Below are positions 1-7,119 of a stretch of DNA of 64,000 nt, piece after piece. The notes under the pieces were generated by a model, which made no database searches, had not been told where the DNA came from, and saw only the letters and a list, made by a program, of their open reading frames with translations. Origin of the DNA: Chloroflexota bacterium (GTDB lineage Bacteria > Chloroflexota > FW602-bin22 > JACPRP01); NCBI GenBank assembly GCA_016210495.1, contig JACQUC010000101.1:16411-80410 (forward strand), read 5' to 3'. Numbering within the stretch: position 1 is the stretch's first letter; each line of letters starts with the position of its first letter. Both the position numbers and the translations under genes were made by a program.

Positions 1-849
1 GTCTTCGTCAAGGGCTGTCCGTTGCGCTGCCTCTGGTGCTCCAATCCGGAATCCCAGCGTCGGCCGCCTGAGCTTGGCCACCGGGATTCGCTGTGTACGG
101 GTTGCGAGAAATGCACTGCCGCCTGTGACAAGGAGGCTATCGGTTTGAGCTCCGGCGATGCCGGATTTCAGATTGAAGTCGACAGGTCCAGATGTGATAA
201 CTGCGGGAAATGCACAGATGTGTGTGCACCACGCGCCCTGAGGTTCTACGGACAGGCCATATCCGTGGACGAAGCTTTCGACGAGGTGAGAAGGGACCTC
301 GATTTCTACATAAACTCGGCAGGCGGGGTCACCGCTGGAGGTGGAGAACCCTTGAGCCAGGCCCGCTTCGTCGCGGAACTGTTCAGCCGCTGCCATGAAT
401 TGGGGATTCACACCACACTTGACACTTGCGGCTATGCCAGCGTCGCTGCACTGGACAGAGTATTGGCAGAGACAGATCTGGTGCTCTACGACCTCAAGCT
501 GATGGATCGCCAGGAGCACAGGCGCTACACTGCGCAGTACAACGAGGTGATTATCCGCAACGCTCGTGTGATCGCGACAAGAAGGGTGCGGATGATAGCG
601 CGCATACCGATGATTCCCGGTGTGAACGGTTCTGATGAGAACCTGACGGCCTTAGCCAAACTCGTTCGCAGTCTGGGAGACGGTGTCGCGGCCAATTTAC
701 TGCCCTATCACCGGTTCGGTATCGCCAAGTACAAGGCGCTGGACCGTGCGTACCGACTGACAGAGGTGCGGAGCCCGAGCGCGGAGCAATTGGAGAAGGC
801 GGTGGAGTTGTTCAGACGGCACGGTGTCGACTGCGCGGTCGAGCAGTGA
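1..849 (+). CDS. Glycyl-radical enzyme activating protein (radical SAM), 5' end outside window
   Basis: The frame is open from base 1, so the true start lies upstream; about 25-30 residues are missing judging by family length (about 300 aa; 282 visible). The radical-SAM cluster motif is C6-x3-C10-x2-C13 (KGCPLRCLWCSNPES). Two ferredoxin-type Cys clusters follow, CTGCEKCTAAC and CDNCGKCTDVC, the inserted 8Fe domain typical of activases that put a glycyl radical on pyruvate-formate-lyase-like enzymes. Later family signatures are GGVTAGGGEPLSQ and ARIPMIPGVN. It would be a cytosolic, oxygen-sensitive enzyme. Its partner is not in the window and presumably lies upstream, so the substrate cannot be named. 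The next frame begins within a few bases of its stop. Confidence 0.92.
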   Translation, partial: VFVKGCPLRCLWCSNPESQRRPPELGHRDSLCTGCEKCTAACDKEAIGLSSGDAGFQIEVDRSRCDNCGKCTDVCAPRALRFYGQAISVDEAFDEVRRDLDFYINSAGGVTAGGGEPLSQARFVAELFSRCHELGIHTTLDTCGYASVAALDRVLAETDLVLYDLKLMDRQEHRRYTAQYNEVIIRNARVIATRRVRMIARIPMIPGVNGSDENLTALAKLVRSLGDGVAANLLPYHRFGIAKYKALDRAYRLTEVRSPSAEQLEKAVELFRRHGVDCAVEQ

Positions 850-860
850 CAAGGCGGAGG

Positions 861-1139
861 ATGGCTGTGAACGGGCGTACCGCAGACGTGATACGGCGGC
901 CGTTGCACCCATACACACGCGCGCTCCTCGACTCTGTGGCACGCCCGGGATCAAAGGGAACGTGGCTGCGCACGATCGATGGCCAGCCGCCTGACCCAGT
1001 GAATCTGCCTCCCTGTTGCAGCTTCGCCACGCGTTGCTCTCGGGCAGAGGATAGGTGTGCGCGTCGGAAGTGTATGCGAGATTCCAGAATGCCTGAGCCC
1101 CACCCCGCCCCGGGGCGGACAGCGGACGTCTGCCCCTAG
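861..1139 (+). pseudogene. Severed C-terminal tail of an oligopeptide ABC transporter ATPase (OppD/DppD type)
   Basis: The 92 residues match only the end of peptide-transporter ATPases: the HPYTRALL motif, the I-x-G-x-PPD segment and the Cys-rich FATRCSRAEDRC tail. The whole nucleotide-binding domain (Walker A, signature, Walker B) is absent, so it cannot act as an ATPase. It nevertheless has a ribosome site (GGCGGAGG) and ATG, and the frame extends upstream to 846, overlapping the activase stop. Its last dozen codons and its TAG stop come from a copy of the GGGCGGAC palindromic repeat at 1098-1139. I read it as a deletion remnant trimmed by a repeat; a new small protein is possible but less likely. 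Confidence 0.75.
1098..1139. repeat. Palindromic repeat, family A copy 1
   Basis: GC-rich lead (CCCCACCCCGCCCC), stem GGGCGGAC / GTCTGCCC with one mismatch, then CCCCTAG. It matches the elements at 18926-18966, 19023-19056 and 54491-54650. Confidence 0.75.
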
Positions 1140-1164
1140 TTTGTGCAATAGTTCGTGCAGTACC

Positions 1165-1192
1165 TTGACAAATTCCCCAAAACCCTTACAAT
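1165..1192 (+). promoter_or_regulatory. Vegetative promoter for the 1236 gene
   Basis: TTGACA (1165-1170), 16-bp spacer, TACAAT (1187-1192). Predicted start near 1199, about 37 nt before the ATG. Confidence 0.75.
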
Positions 1193-1235
1193 AGTACTCG
1201 AACAAATGTTCTAATCAGAGGAAGAGGTGAGAGGG

Positions 1236-1853
1236 ATGAAGAAGGAGTTCGTCATCGAGAGGCACGGCAAGTCGTTCGTGCTGTACGCCGGGCTGCTGGA
1301 CGAGGGACACGCCCAGGGGCTCAAGTCGATCAAGACGTCTTTGCTCCAGATTCCCAACGAGAGCAACGGCAACGTGGCAATCTGTTTCGCGACGGTGGAA
1401 ACGGAAAAAGGCACTTTCACCGGTATCGGCGACGCCGCGCCGTTCAACGTGGGGCGCGAAATGTCCGGCTGCATCGTGCGTATGGCGGAGACGAGAGCCA
1501 AGGCGCGAGCGCTACGCGACGCGGTGAACGTGGGCGTGGCAGCCCTCGAGGAACTGGGCGAGGTCGGCGACGCCGACGACAGCGCGGTATCGGGCAACGG
1601 AAGCTCAGGGCTGGACACGTCCAAGCAGGCGTTCTACAGTCGCCCATCTCCGACAAACGGATCGTCGACAAACGGGCTGGCCACGCCGGCACAGGTGCGA
1701 GCCATCTACCTGATTGGTAGAGACCAGCACGGACTAACCGAAGCTCAGCTAGAGGAAAAGGTCATTGCGATGTACGGTTGCACGCCGGCAGAACTAACCA
1801 AGAAGCAGGCTTCGGACTTCATCACGTCGATGAAAAGCGGTGTGAAGAGGTGA
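1236..1853 (+). CDS. Conserved hypothetical, possibly Rad52/ERF-like single-strand annealing protein
   Basis: About 205 aa from ATG 1236, chosen because GAGGTGA lies just upstream; a GTG at 1227 overlaps that site. The N-terminal half (to about residue 115) is an alpha/beta domain with TFTGIGDA followed by the helix RMAETRAKARALRDAVNVG. A conserved Gly-Asp strand followed by an A/R-rich helix ending in RALR resembles the layout of Rad52/Sak annealing domains. A low-complexity Ser/Gly/Asn linker (about 120-150) leads to a C-terminal helical module beginning ATPAQVRAIYLIGR, of a kind often seen at the end of phage and bacterial recombination proteins. This is fold-pattern inference only; no catalytic motif is visible. 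It has its own promoter and stands alone, ending in front of a tandem-repeat block. Confidence 0.6.
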   Translation: MKKEFVIERHGKSFVLYAGLLDEGHAQGLKSIKTSLLQIPNESNGNVAICFATVETEKGTFTGIGDAAPFNVGREMSGCIVRMAETRAKARALRDAVNVGVAALEELGEVGDADDSAVSGNGSSGLDTSKQAFYSRPSPTNGSSTNGLATPAQVRAIYLIGRDQHGLTEAQLEEKVIAMYGCTPAELTKKQASDFITSMKSGVKR

Positions 1854-1930
1854 TTGCGCCTGCGATTGTGGGCTAGCGCTGTGGCGAGGCCGGCTTTGGG
1901 CTGGCCTGGTGCGGCAAGGGCTTGCGTACC

Positions 1931-2089
1931 CTGAAGAGGTGCGGCTACAAGTAGACGCGCAGAGCGTGCTCTGAAGGGTACGGTTGCAAGTGGACGCGCA
2001 GAGCGCGCTCTGAAGGGTACGGCTACGGGTGGTGGCGGAGAGCGAGGCCCTGAAGGGTGCGGTTACAAGTATGCACGGAGAGCGCGCCC
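1931..2089. repeat. Tandem repeat, four units of about 40 bp
   Basis: Units start CTGAAGRGG/CTGAAGGGT at 1931, 1971, 2010 and 2050 (period 39-40) and continue GCGGCTACAAGT...GCAGAGCG. Copies differ by several bases. The last unit runs into the 3' end of the glycosyltransferase on the other strand, so that protein's C-terminal residues are repeat-encoded. The CTGAAGGGT-CGGCTACGG core also appears singly at 3671-3695. Confidence 0.8.
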
Positions 2090-3478
2090 GGGAGACGGGG
2101 GAGGCAGCGAGTCGCCAAGGGCGGGTGCGGCGACATCGGGAGCGGCGGAAACGGACCGCGCGCGGGATCGTTTCTGTTCTACCAGTTCCTCGAACAGACG
2201 GAGGATGTCCGCAGCCATCCGCCGGGCGTGGAAGTACTGCCGGACGGCCAGGGCACCGTTGTAACCCATCTGCTTCCGCTCCTCGGGATGCTCGATCAGA
2301 TGCCGGATTCTGTCGGCCATCTGTCCGGTGTCCTGGGTTCGATACACAAGGCCGGACCTAATGCCGTTCCAACTCAGGATCTCGGGTCCGGCGCCGGTAT
2401 CTGGGCACACGACCGGAATGGCGGCGGACATTGCCTCGCAGAGGACGAGGCCAAAAGGCTCGGATTTGATGAAGGTCGCCAGCATGGCGTCGCTGGTCTT
2501 GAGCAAGGCGACTTTGTCCGGCTTGCTCTCGACAAAGCCGATGCAATCCACGTGGTCATTCAGGTCCATCATCGACACCTTCGACTGGAGAATTGGGTAG
2601 AAATGGTCGTTCATGGGCCAGTCTCCGACAATGCGCAAGCGCACCTTGATGCCCTCGTTGAGAAGGATCCGTATGGCGTGCAGCGCCAGGTCGACGCCCT
2701 TCTCGACCTCCATTCGGCCCAAGGAGACGATCGTGAAGTCGTCGGTCTTCCCCACAAACCGGCTGGTCCGCCGCTCGGCCTCTTCCCGAGACATCTCGTA
2801 GTGATGGTCGTTGACAATCCCATAGTGAATCACGCGGGTCTTGGGTAAGAGAAAAGGAAGGTCACGCGCCACGTTCTCGCGAACGTTGGCGTAGGAGCCG
2901 GATATTACGGCGTCGATGCGCTCGGCATTGGCCCGGATAACGGGCACCAGATCAACGCCAAAGCGCTGGCATAGCTCGTAGCCCTGTGCCGAGGTGACGA
3001 GCGGGATGCCCAGATCATCCAGCGCGCCGAAATACCCGGCCATCGATAGCTCGCAGGCATAGTCGATGTCCGGCCTGAAATCGCGTCGCAGCTTGGCAAC
3101 CTTTTCGATATCACCTTCGTCGGGGTTGTAGATCAGGTTCTGCAGCACGCGCTTGACGTCGACGTCGATTTTGGACGTGCCGCCATTCAGACGCCTAAGC
3201 TTCTTCGGATGGGTTCTGGCCACCTGGTGGCGAGCATACCAACCCAATAGCCAGCGCAGGAAAGACGGCTTATCGCGAAGCACGTAGTCGGCGATGTTGA
3301 AAGCCTCGAAAGTGTAGTCCAGCTCATCGAGGTCCACCTCGTCGTTATAGGGGGGAGCCAATCCGACCAGCGGGAAAACCTCGCAGCCGAACTCGCGCAG
3401 AAATTTGACCAGGATGACCGACTGCTGAACGAGACCTCCGTAACCCAACTGGCCTGTGATGCCGAAAAATATTCGCAA
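2063..3478 (-). CDS. GT4-family glycosyltransferase
   Basis: Retaining GT-B glycosyltransferase of about 471 aa, probably acting at the cytoplasmic membrane face on cell-surface polysaccharide or glycolipid. The start is TTG at 3478, since GGAGG lies 9 nt upstream and the protein begins LRIFFGITGQLGYGG, the usual first strand and glycine-rich loop; the frame is open further up but without family sequence. The second Rossmann domain has VSLGRMEVEKGVDLAL and the nucleotide-sugar E-x7-E motif in SEPFGLVLCEAMSAAIPVV. Donor and acceptor cannot be told. The last 30 or so residues are Pro/Ser/Ala-rich and partly encoded by the tandem repeat. Transcription is from a divergent promoter facing the BON-domain gene. 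Confidence 0.88.
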   Translation of the reverse strand: MRIFFGITGQLGYGGLVQQSVILVKFLREFGCEVFPLVGLAPPYNDEVDLDELDYTFEAFNIADYVLRDKPSFLRWLLGWYARHQVARTHPKKLRRLNGGTSKIDVDVKRVLQNLIYNPDEGDIEKVAKLRRDFRPDIDYACELSMAGYFGALDDLGIPLVTSAQGYELCQRFGVDLVPVIRANAERIDAVISGSYANVRENVARDLPFLLPKTRVIHYGIVNDHHYEMSREEAERRTSRFVGKTDDFTIVSLGRMEVEKGVDLALHAIRILLNEGIKVRLRIVGDWPMNDHFYPILQSKVSMMDLNDHVDCIGFVESKPDKVALLKTSDAMLATFIKSEPFGLVLCEAMSAAIPVVCPDTGAGPEILSWNGIRSGLVYRTQDTGQMADRIRHLIEHPEERKQMGYNGALAVRQYFHARRMAADILRLFEELVEQKRSRARSVSAAPDVAAPALGDSLPPPSPGRALRAYL

Positions 3479-3562
3479 AGTTCGCTGCCTCCTTCCCGCT
3501 CCGCTGCGAGCAGAAATGGTCGCAGAGCCAACCGCAAGCGCAGGGTAAGACTGCTCACAGGT

Positions 3563-3591
3563 AATATACCACCAGCCTGGCATTCTGGCAA
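3563..3591 (-). promoter_or_regulatory. Vegetative promoter for the GT4 gene
   Basis: On the minus strand TTGCCA (3591-3586), 17-bp spacer, TATATT (3568-3563), about 80 nt before the TTG start. Confidence 0.6.
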
Positions 3592-3670
3592 GATGAAGGG
3601 GATGGTGTGCACACGATTGGGGGTGACCAATCGGCACGCGAGCAGGCACGCGGCACACGAACAGGCACGC

Positions 3671-3695
3671 GCACCCTGAAGGGTTCGGCTACGGG
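3671..3695. repeat. Single copy of the CTGAAGGGT-CGGCTACGG repeat
   Basis: Short near-palindrome (CCCTGAAGGG) followed by TTCGGCTACGG, the same core as in the tandem block at 1931-2089. It lies immediately upstream of the sigma-54 candidate promoter. Confidence 0.55.
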
Positions 3696-3701
3696 GCACG
3701 G

Positions 3702-3717
3702 TGGCACGGAGTTTGCG
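3702..3717 (+). promoter_or_regulatory. Candidate sigma-54 (-24/-12) promoter for the BON-domain gene
   Basis: TGGCACG (3702-3708), 4 bases GAGT, TTGC (3713-3716), then G. The established consensus is TGGCACGrNNNTTGCW; only the final W differs. GG-to-GC spacing is correct. The predicted start near 3728 leaves about 29 nt before the ATG at 3757. The window also encodes RpoN (7120-8532). No convincing sigma-70 boxes were seen here. Confidence 0.65.
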
Positions 3718-3756
3718 CTGGGAGAGAGGATCGCAGATCTGAGATGGGGGGTTAAC

Positions 3757-4455
3757 ATGCTAAACAACGACAGCGAGCTTCGCCTGAGAGCAGAGGCTGC
3801 TCTGGCGCCTTTGGCTCTGCGTCCCATCGACGTGACGGTTGACGACGGGGTGGCGTACCTGACCGGCACTGTACGGACCGGCCACGAGCAGGAGATGGCC
3901 GAAGGACTGGTTCGCCAGGTTAGAGGGATTCGCAAGGTGGTTGATCGCCTGCAGATTGGCGAGGTAGCGGAGATTGCGGAAGAAGCGCCGATCGAGGTGC
4001 TAGAAGACACCAGCTTCGAGGCAATGGAGAGCGTCCAAGCAGAGCCGGACTTCACCACTTGGATCGGGACGACGGACGTGATGGAGGCAGGCTCGGGTAC
4101 CGAGCCTTTCTTCCCGCCCACGGATACGGTCGTAGTCCCGGTCGAGCGCGAGGAGGAAGGTATCGAGGTGTTGGGGGGATTCGCGCCAACGTCGGAGGAC
4201 AACCTGACTGAGCCTGAAGGACACCCTCCCGCGATCTACCATACGGACGACGAGCTGGCGGAGGACGTCAGATTGGCCTTGCTGCGGGACGCAAGCACAA
4301 ACCCGCTCTCGCCGCAGATACGCATCGCCGTACGAAATGGTGTGGTCTGTCTCAGAGGTGCCGTCCAATCCATCGAGGATGTGGAGCAAGCCGAGGCGGT
4401 GGCTGCCATGGTGCCAGGTGTAGCCGAAGTCAGGGAGGAGTTGGAGATCGTCTGA
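3757..4455 (+). CDS. Two-BON-domain protein
   Basis: 232 aa from ATG 3757, chosen over upstream in-frame codons because it lies just downstream of both the candidate sigma-54 promoter and a G-rich ribosome site. BON domain 1 is about residues 5-68 (VTVDDGVAYLTGTVRTGHEQ, then a helix and VRGIRKVVDRLQI). An acidic, low-complexity linker of about 90 residues follows. BON domain 2 is about 160-232 (IRIAVRNGVVCLRGAVQSIE, ending VPGVAEVREELEIV). BON domains in OsmY-type proteins bind membranes or partner proteins. There is no signal peptide or transmembrane segment, so a cytoplasmic role is likelier than the periplasmic one of OsmY. Substrate unknown. Confidence 0.82.
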   Translation: MLNNDSELRLRAEAALAPLALRPIDVTVDDGVAYLTGTVRTGHEQEMAEGLVRQVRGIRKVVDRLQIGEVAEIAEEAPIEVLEDTSFEAMESVQAEPDFTTWIGTTDVMEAGSGTEPFFPPTDTVVVPVEREEEGIEVLGGFAPTSEDNLTEPEGHPPAIYHTDDELAEDVRLALLRDASTNPLSPQIRIAVRNGVVCLRGAVQSIEDVEQAEAVAAMVPGVAEVREELEIV

Positions 4456-4461
4456 GCACTG

Positions 4462-4490
4462 TTGCGACCGTTCCACGTAAAGAATATAAT
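4462..4490 (+). promoter_or_regulatory. Vegetative promoter for the small membrane protein
   Basis: TTGCGA (4462-4467), 17-bp spacer, TATAAT (4485-4490). It places the start near 4497, ruling out in-frame start codons before about 4500. Confidence 0.75.
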
Positions 4491-4518
4491 ACGCGCGATA
4501 GTTTTGGGCGGGTGGGAT

Positions 4519-4743
4519 ATGAGGCATCGCGCGCGCATGGATCGGGAGCGACACATACGGGCACTGTGTTATGTAGTCGTCTCACTATCTCTGTCCCTAG
4601 TGGGGCATTCCTTGATGGCATTCGACCAGTGGCAGACTCTGGGTTTCGGGATAGCTTCCTACTGCATCCTGAACCTGTTGAATGTCCGTGCTATGTTCGA
4701 GAAATGTAGTCCTACGGTCGAAGAGGGGCCTCCGGCTGATTGA
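4519..4743 (+). CDS. Small two-helix membrane protein, function unknown
   Basis: 74 aa from ATG 4519, the first ATG after the predicted transcription start; a second ATG at 4537 is possible. A basic N-terminus (MRHRARMDRERHIR) is followed by two hydrophobic segments, about residues 16-34 (CYVVVSLSLSLVGHSL) and 41-57 (LGFGIASYCILNLL), then a short polar tail. By the positive-inside rule both termini are cytoplasmic. I do not recognise a family. Its own strong promoter and codon usage suggest a real gene rather than a chance frame. It is followed directly by the promoter of the zinc-ribbon gene. Confidence 0.55.
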   Translation: MRHRARMDRERHIRALCYVVVSLSLSLVGHSLMAFDQWQTLGFGIASYCILNLLNVRAMFEKCSPTVEEGPPAD

Positions 4744-4760
4744 TCGTCACTTCCCGCAAG

Positions 4761-4807
4761 GTAACTAGGTTGTTGACAGTCGGACGTATGACTGTTATGA
4801 TAGTTAC
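4761..4807 (+). promoter_or_regulatory. Promoter with nested inverted repeats (candidate operator)
   Basis: TTGACA (4773-4778), 17-bp spacer, TATGAT (4796-4801). Two inverted repeats overlap it: outer GTAACTA (4761-4767) / TAGTTAC (4801-4807), inner ACAGTC (4776-4781) / GACTGT (4790-4795). A dimeric repressor bound here would cover both promoter boxes. Confidence 0.65.
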
Positions 4808-4924
4808 TGAGTGTCGGGCAATTGCGCGCTCGCAGTATTCCCCGTTGTAGGCGCGTTCAGGCTGGTAAGCCAGCGAATCAGTGTGTATGGCTCAGTGCGC
4901 TCAACGAAAACGGGAGGTGATTGC

Positions 4925-5161
4925 GTGAACGAAGGTGTTTCAACCCCCATGGTGTTCCCAAAGTGTCGGAAGTGCGAAACTGGGGATCTGGTACCGCTCT
5001 CCGATTTTGGAAATCAGGGAGCCGCCATACATTACAAGGCTTGGGTCTGCACAAATCCCGGTTGCGGCTTTAACCTCAAGATTCGCAACGGCGACGTCTA
5101 CCTCAACGAGCCTATAAACAACGGCACTATGGTCGGGATGCGCTCCCGCTATAGCGTTTAG
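4925..5161 (+). CDS. Small zinc-ribbon protein
   Basis: 78 aa from GTG 4925, set by the strong site GGGAGGTGAT just upstream; the frame is open earlier but without coding character. Two Cys pairs, CRKC (about residues 14-17) and CTNPGC (about 42-47), form a four-Cys zinc ribbon separated by a short beta segment, ending in a polar tail with LNEPINNGTMVG. Such isolated ribbons may be adaptors or nucleic-acid-binding proteins; no family name is justified. The leader of about 117 nt between promoter and start, and the inverted repeats over the promoter, suggest regulated expression. Confidence 0.7.
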   Translation: MNEGVSTPMVFPKCRKCETGDLVPLSDFGNQGAAIHYKAWVCTNPGCGFNLKIRNGDVYLNEPINNGTMVGMRSRYSV

Positions 5162-5278
5162 TCGGCCGACCCTACAGAGTATAGGCCCATAATTCCGGGA
5201 CCATAGATCTATCCATACCGCTTTGGGCAGGAACGGCAAGGTTTGCCACAGCCTGCTTTTCTTATGCTTCGGCCCAGG

Positions 5279-5307
5279 TTGTAAAGACGAGGGGGACAGC
5301 TTATAAT
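5279..5307 (+). promoter_or_regulatory. Vegetative promoter of the kinase-GGDEF-rpoN operon
   Basis: TTGTAA (5279-5284), 17-bp spacer, TATAAT (5302-5307), leaving a leader of about 135 nt before the kinase. Bases 5162-5278 hold nothing else I can identify. Confidence 0.65.
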
Positions 5308-5449
5308 TTATAGGTGAGATAAATAGACTATCTTTGCCTTCTTGCTGTGAAGAGGTGTGGCGGCGGGCTGCTGGCTGACGGCGAAAAGCACCCGGCAGCC
5401 ATTGTTCTAATTGGCTGTCCACCAAGAACGCTCGATTGCTGAGCGGTAG

Positions 5450-6157
5450 ATGGACAAGGGGATGGCAAACGGAGATCGAAAGGCGAACGAGAGCGAACTG
5501 ATGGCAATGGTGGCCCACGAACTGCGCACCCCGTTGACTTCTATCAAGGGTTTTGCGCAGCTTCTGCTGCGGCTCAGCGAGCGCAAGCCAGAGCAGGCAG
5601 AGCGGTACGCCAGCGTTATCGAGACCGAAAGCAACCGCATGATCGGGATAATCAACGATGTGATGGACATTTCGAGACTGGACGCTGGTCTGCTGCCGAT
5701 AGTGAAGCAGCCTCTGGCACTGGGGGATGCCGTGAGGATGGCTGTTGCGTCTGCCGATTCGGGCATCGGCAGACGCAAGCTAGAAATCGACGTACCGTAC
5801 ACCTTGCCCCGTGTGCCAGCCGATGCCCGCAGAATCGTGCAGGCTATTGTCAACCTCCTCAGTTGTGTGGCCAAGTATTCCGGAGAGGACGACCCCATCG
5901 AGATCGGGGCACGCGCGGAGGAGGACGGGGTGACTGCGTGGGTAAACGATGTCAGCCGCGTCATCCAAGCCGATAGATTCGATCACATATTCGGAAGGCG
6001 TCTAGCCTGCAACGGAGGAGGAACTGACGATCAGGTGCAGGGTAGTGGCCTGACGCTCTACATAGCCAGGCGTCTGATAGAGGCGCACGACGGCGAAACC
6101 TGGGTGGAAAGCGAGGAGGGAAAAGGGGCAAGGTTCTTTATTAAGTTGTACTACTAG
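5450..6157 (+). CDS. Sensor histidine kinase, soluble, with degenerate ATP-binding domain
   Basis: 235 aa. There is no transmembrane or sensor domain; the protein begins almost at the dimerisation helix. The H box is VAHELRTPLTSIKGF with phospho-acceptor His23. The catalytic domain is altered: the N box reads NLLSCVAKYS, with Cys139 where active kinases have the second Asn. In the G1 box Asp167 is kept but the two glycines of DxGxG are Ser169 and Val171. The G2 region GSGLTLYIARRLIEAH looks normal. This suggests weak or absent kinase activity with the His kept, so it may serve as a phosphotransfer or phosphatase partner. It is 14 bp upstream of a receiver-GGDEF gene, its likely partner. Confidence 0.85.
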   Translation: MDKGMANGDRKANESELMAMVAHELRTPLTSIKGFAQLLLRLSERKPEQAERYASVIETESNRMIGIINDVMDISRLDAGLLPIVKQPLALGDAVRMAVASADSGIGRRKLEIDVPYTLPRVPADARRIVQAIVNLLSCVAKYSGEDDPIEIGARAEEDGVTAWVNDVSRVIQADRFDHIFGRRLACNGGGTDDQVQGSGLTLYIARRLIEAHDGETWVESEEGKGARFFIKLYY

Positions 6158-6171
6158 GCACCCTGGAAAGT

Positions 6172-7113
6172 ATGACTAAGCTCTTAGTGGTTGAGGACGA
6201 AAAGGAACTGCGGGACTTTCTGAGGAGCTTCTTAAAGTCGCAAGGATACGAGACCCTCGTGGCGAGCAGCGGTGAAGATGCCTTGCAGCTTGCCAAGAAA
6301 GAGGCGCCACGGCTGATTCTGCTGGACATAGTGCTGCCTGGGATGGACGGCTTTGAGGTTTGCCGGCATCTTCGCCAGAACGTTCAGACGGCCAATACGC
6401 CAATCATCATGATCACTGCCAGGGGGGCGCTTGCCGATAAGCTCACAGGCTTCGAGGAGGGTGCCGACGACTACATTACCAAGCCGTTTGACATCGACGA
6501 ACTGGTGGCGCGCATAGAGACCCAGTTGCGACACGTGGAGCAGGCGCTGCTCTCGGAACTCACCGGCCTGCCGGGCAACACACAAATAGAACAGGCCATC
6601 AAGCGCCTGGTCAAAATGCGGGATCGAGCATGGGCGATTATGTACGTCGACATCGACAATTTCAAGGCCTACAATGATGTCTACGGCTTCCTGCAGGGCA
6701 ACGAGCTGATAAAGGCCACGGCAAGAATCATTCAAGAAGTGGGAGCGCAGTTCTCCAATGCGTCGGAAACCGCCGACGGAATAGACTTTGTCGGACACGT
6801 GGGTGGAGACGACTTCGTCGTGATCACCACACCCGAGAAAGTCAGGCTCATCTGCGAGGAGATCATTCGGCGCTTCGACTTAGAAGCGCCCACTCATTAC
6901 GCGCCCAGCCACCGCCAGAGGGGCTACATTGTCACCACCAATCGACGTGGCGAAGTGGCGCGCTTCCCCATCGTTACGGTGAGCATAGGAGTGGTGACCA
7001 ACCTGCACCGTGCCATCGACGATCCATTGCTGGTGAGCAAGATCGCGGCGGAGGTGAAACAGAAGGCCAAGACAGCGTCCGGCAGTTCCTACTACGTGGA
7101 TTCGAGGAGGTAG
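6172..7113 (+). CDS. Response regulator with GGDEF-type output domain
   Basis: 313 aa. The receiver domain is about residues 1-120: acidic pair E8/D9, phospho-acceptor Asp52 in LLDIVLPGMDG, Thr82 and Lys104 (YITKPF) are all present, so phosphorylation is plausible. The output domain (about 128-305) has the diguanylate-cyclase fold signatures (LTGLPG, MYVDIDNFKAYND, VTVSIGVV). The signature is GGDDF (211-215) rather than GG[D/E]EF. The Asp-for-Glu change in the metal/catalytic position leaves activity open: it may make c-di-GMP weakly, bind nucleotide, or act through protein contact. It is co-transcribed with the kinase upstream and rpoN 6 bp downstream. Confidence 0.88.
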   Translation: MTKLLVVEDEKELRDFLRSFLKSQGYETLVASSGEDALQLAKKEAPRLILLDIVLPGMDGFEVCRHLRQNVQTANTPIIMITARGALADKLTGFEEGADDYITKPFDIDELVARIETQLRHVEQALLSELTGLPGNTQIEQAIKRLVKMRDRAWAIMYVDIDNFKAYNDVYGFLQGNELIKATARIIQEVGAQFSNASETADGIDFVGHVGGDDFVVITTPEKVRLICEEIIRRFDLEAPTHYAPSHRQRGYIVTTNRRGEVARFPIVTVSIGVVTNLHRAIDDPLLVSKIAAEVKQKAKTASGSSYYVDSRR

Positions 7114-7119
7114 TAGCCG

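Noticed and set aside
1931..2089. Tandem block considered as a CRISPR array
   Set aside because: Units are contiguous with no unique spacers and no cas genes nearby.
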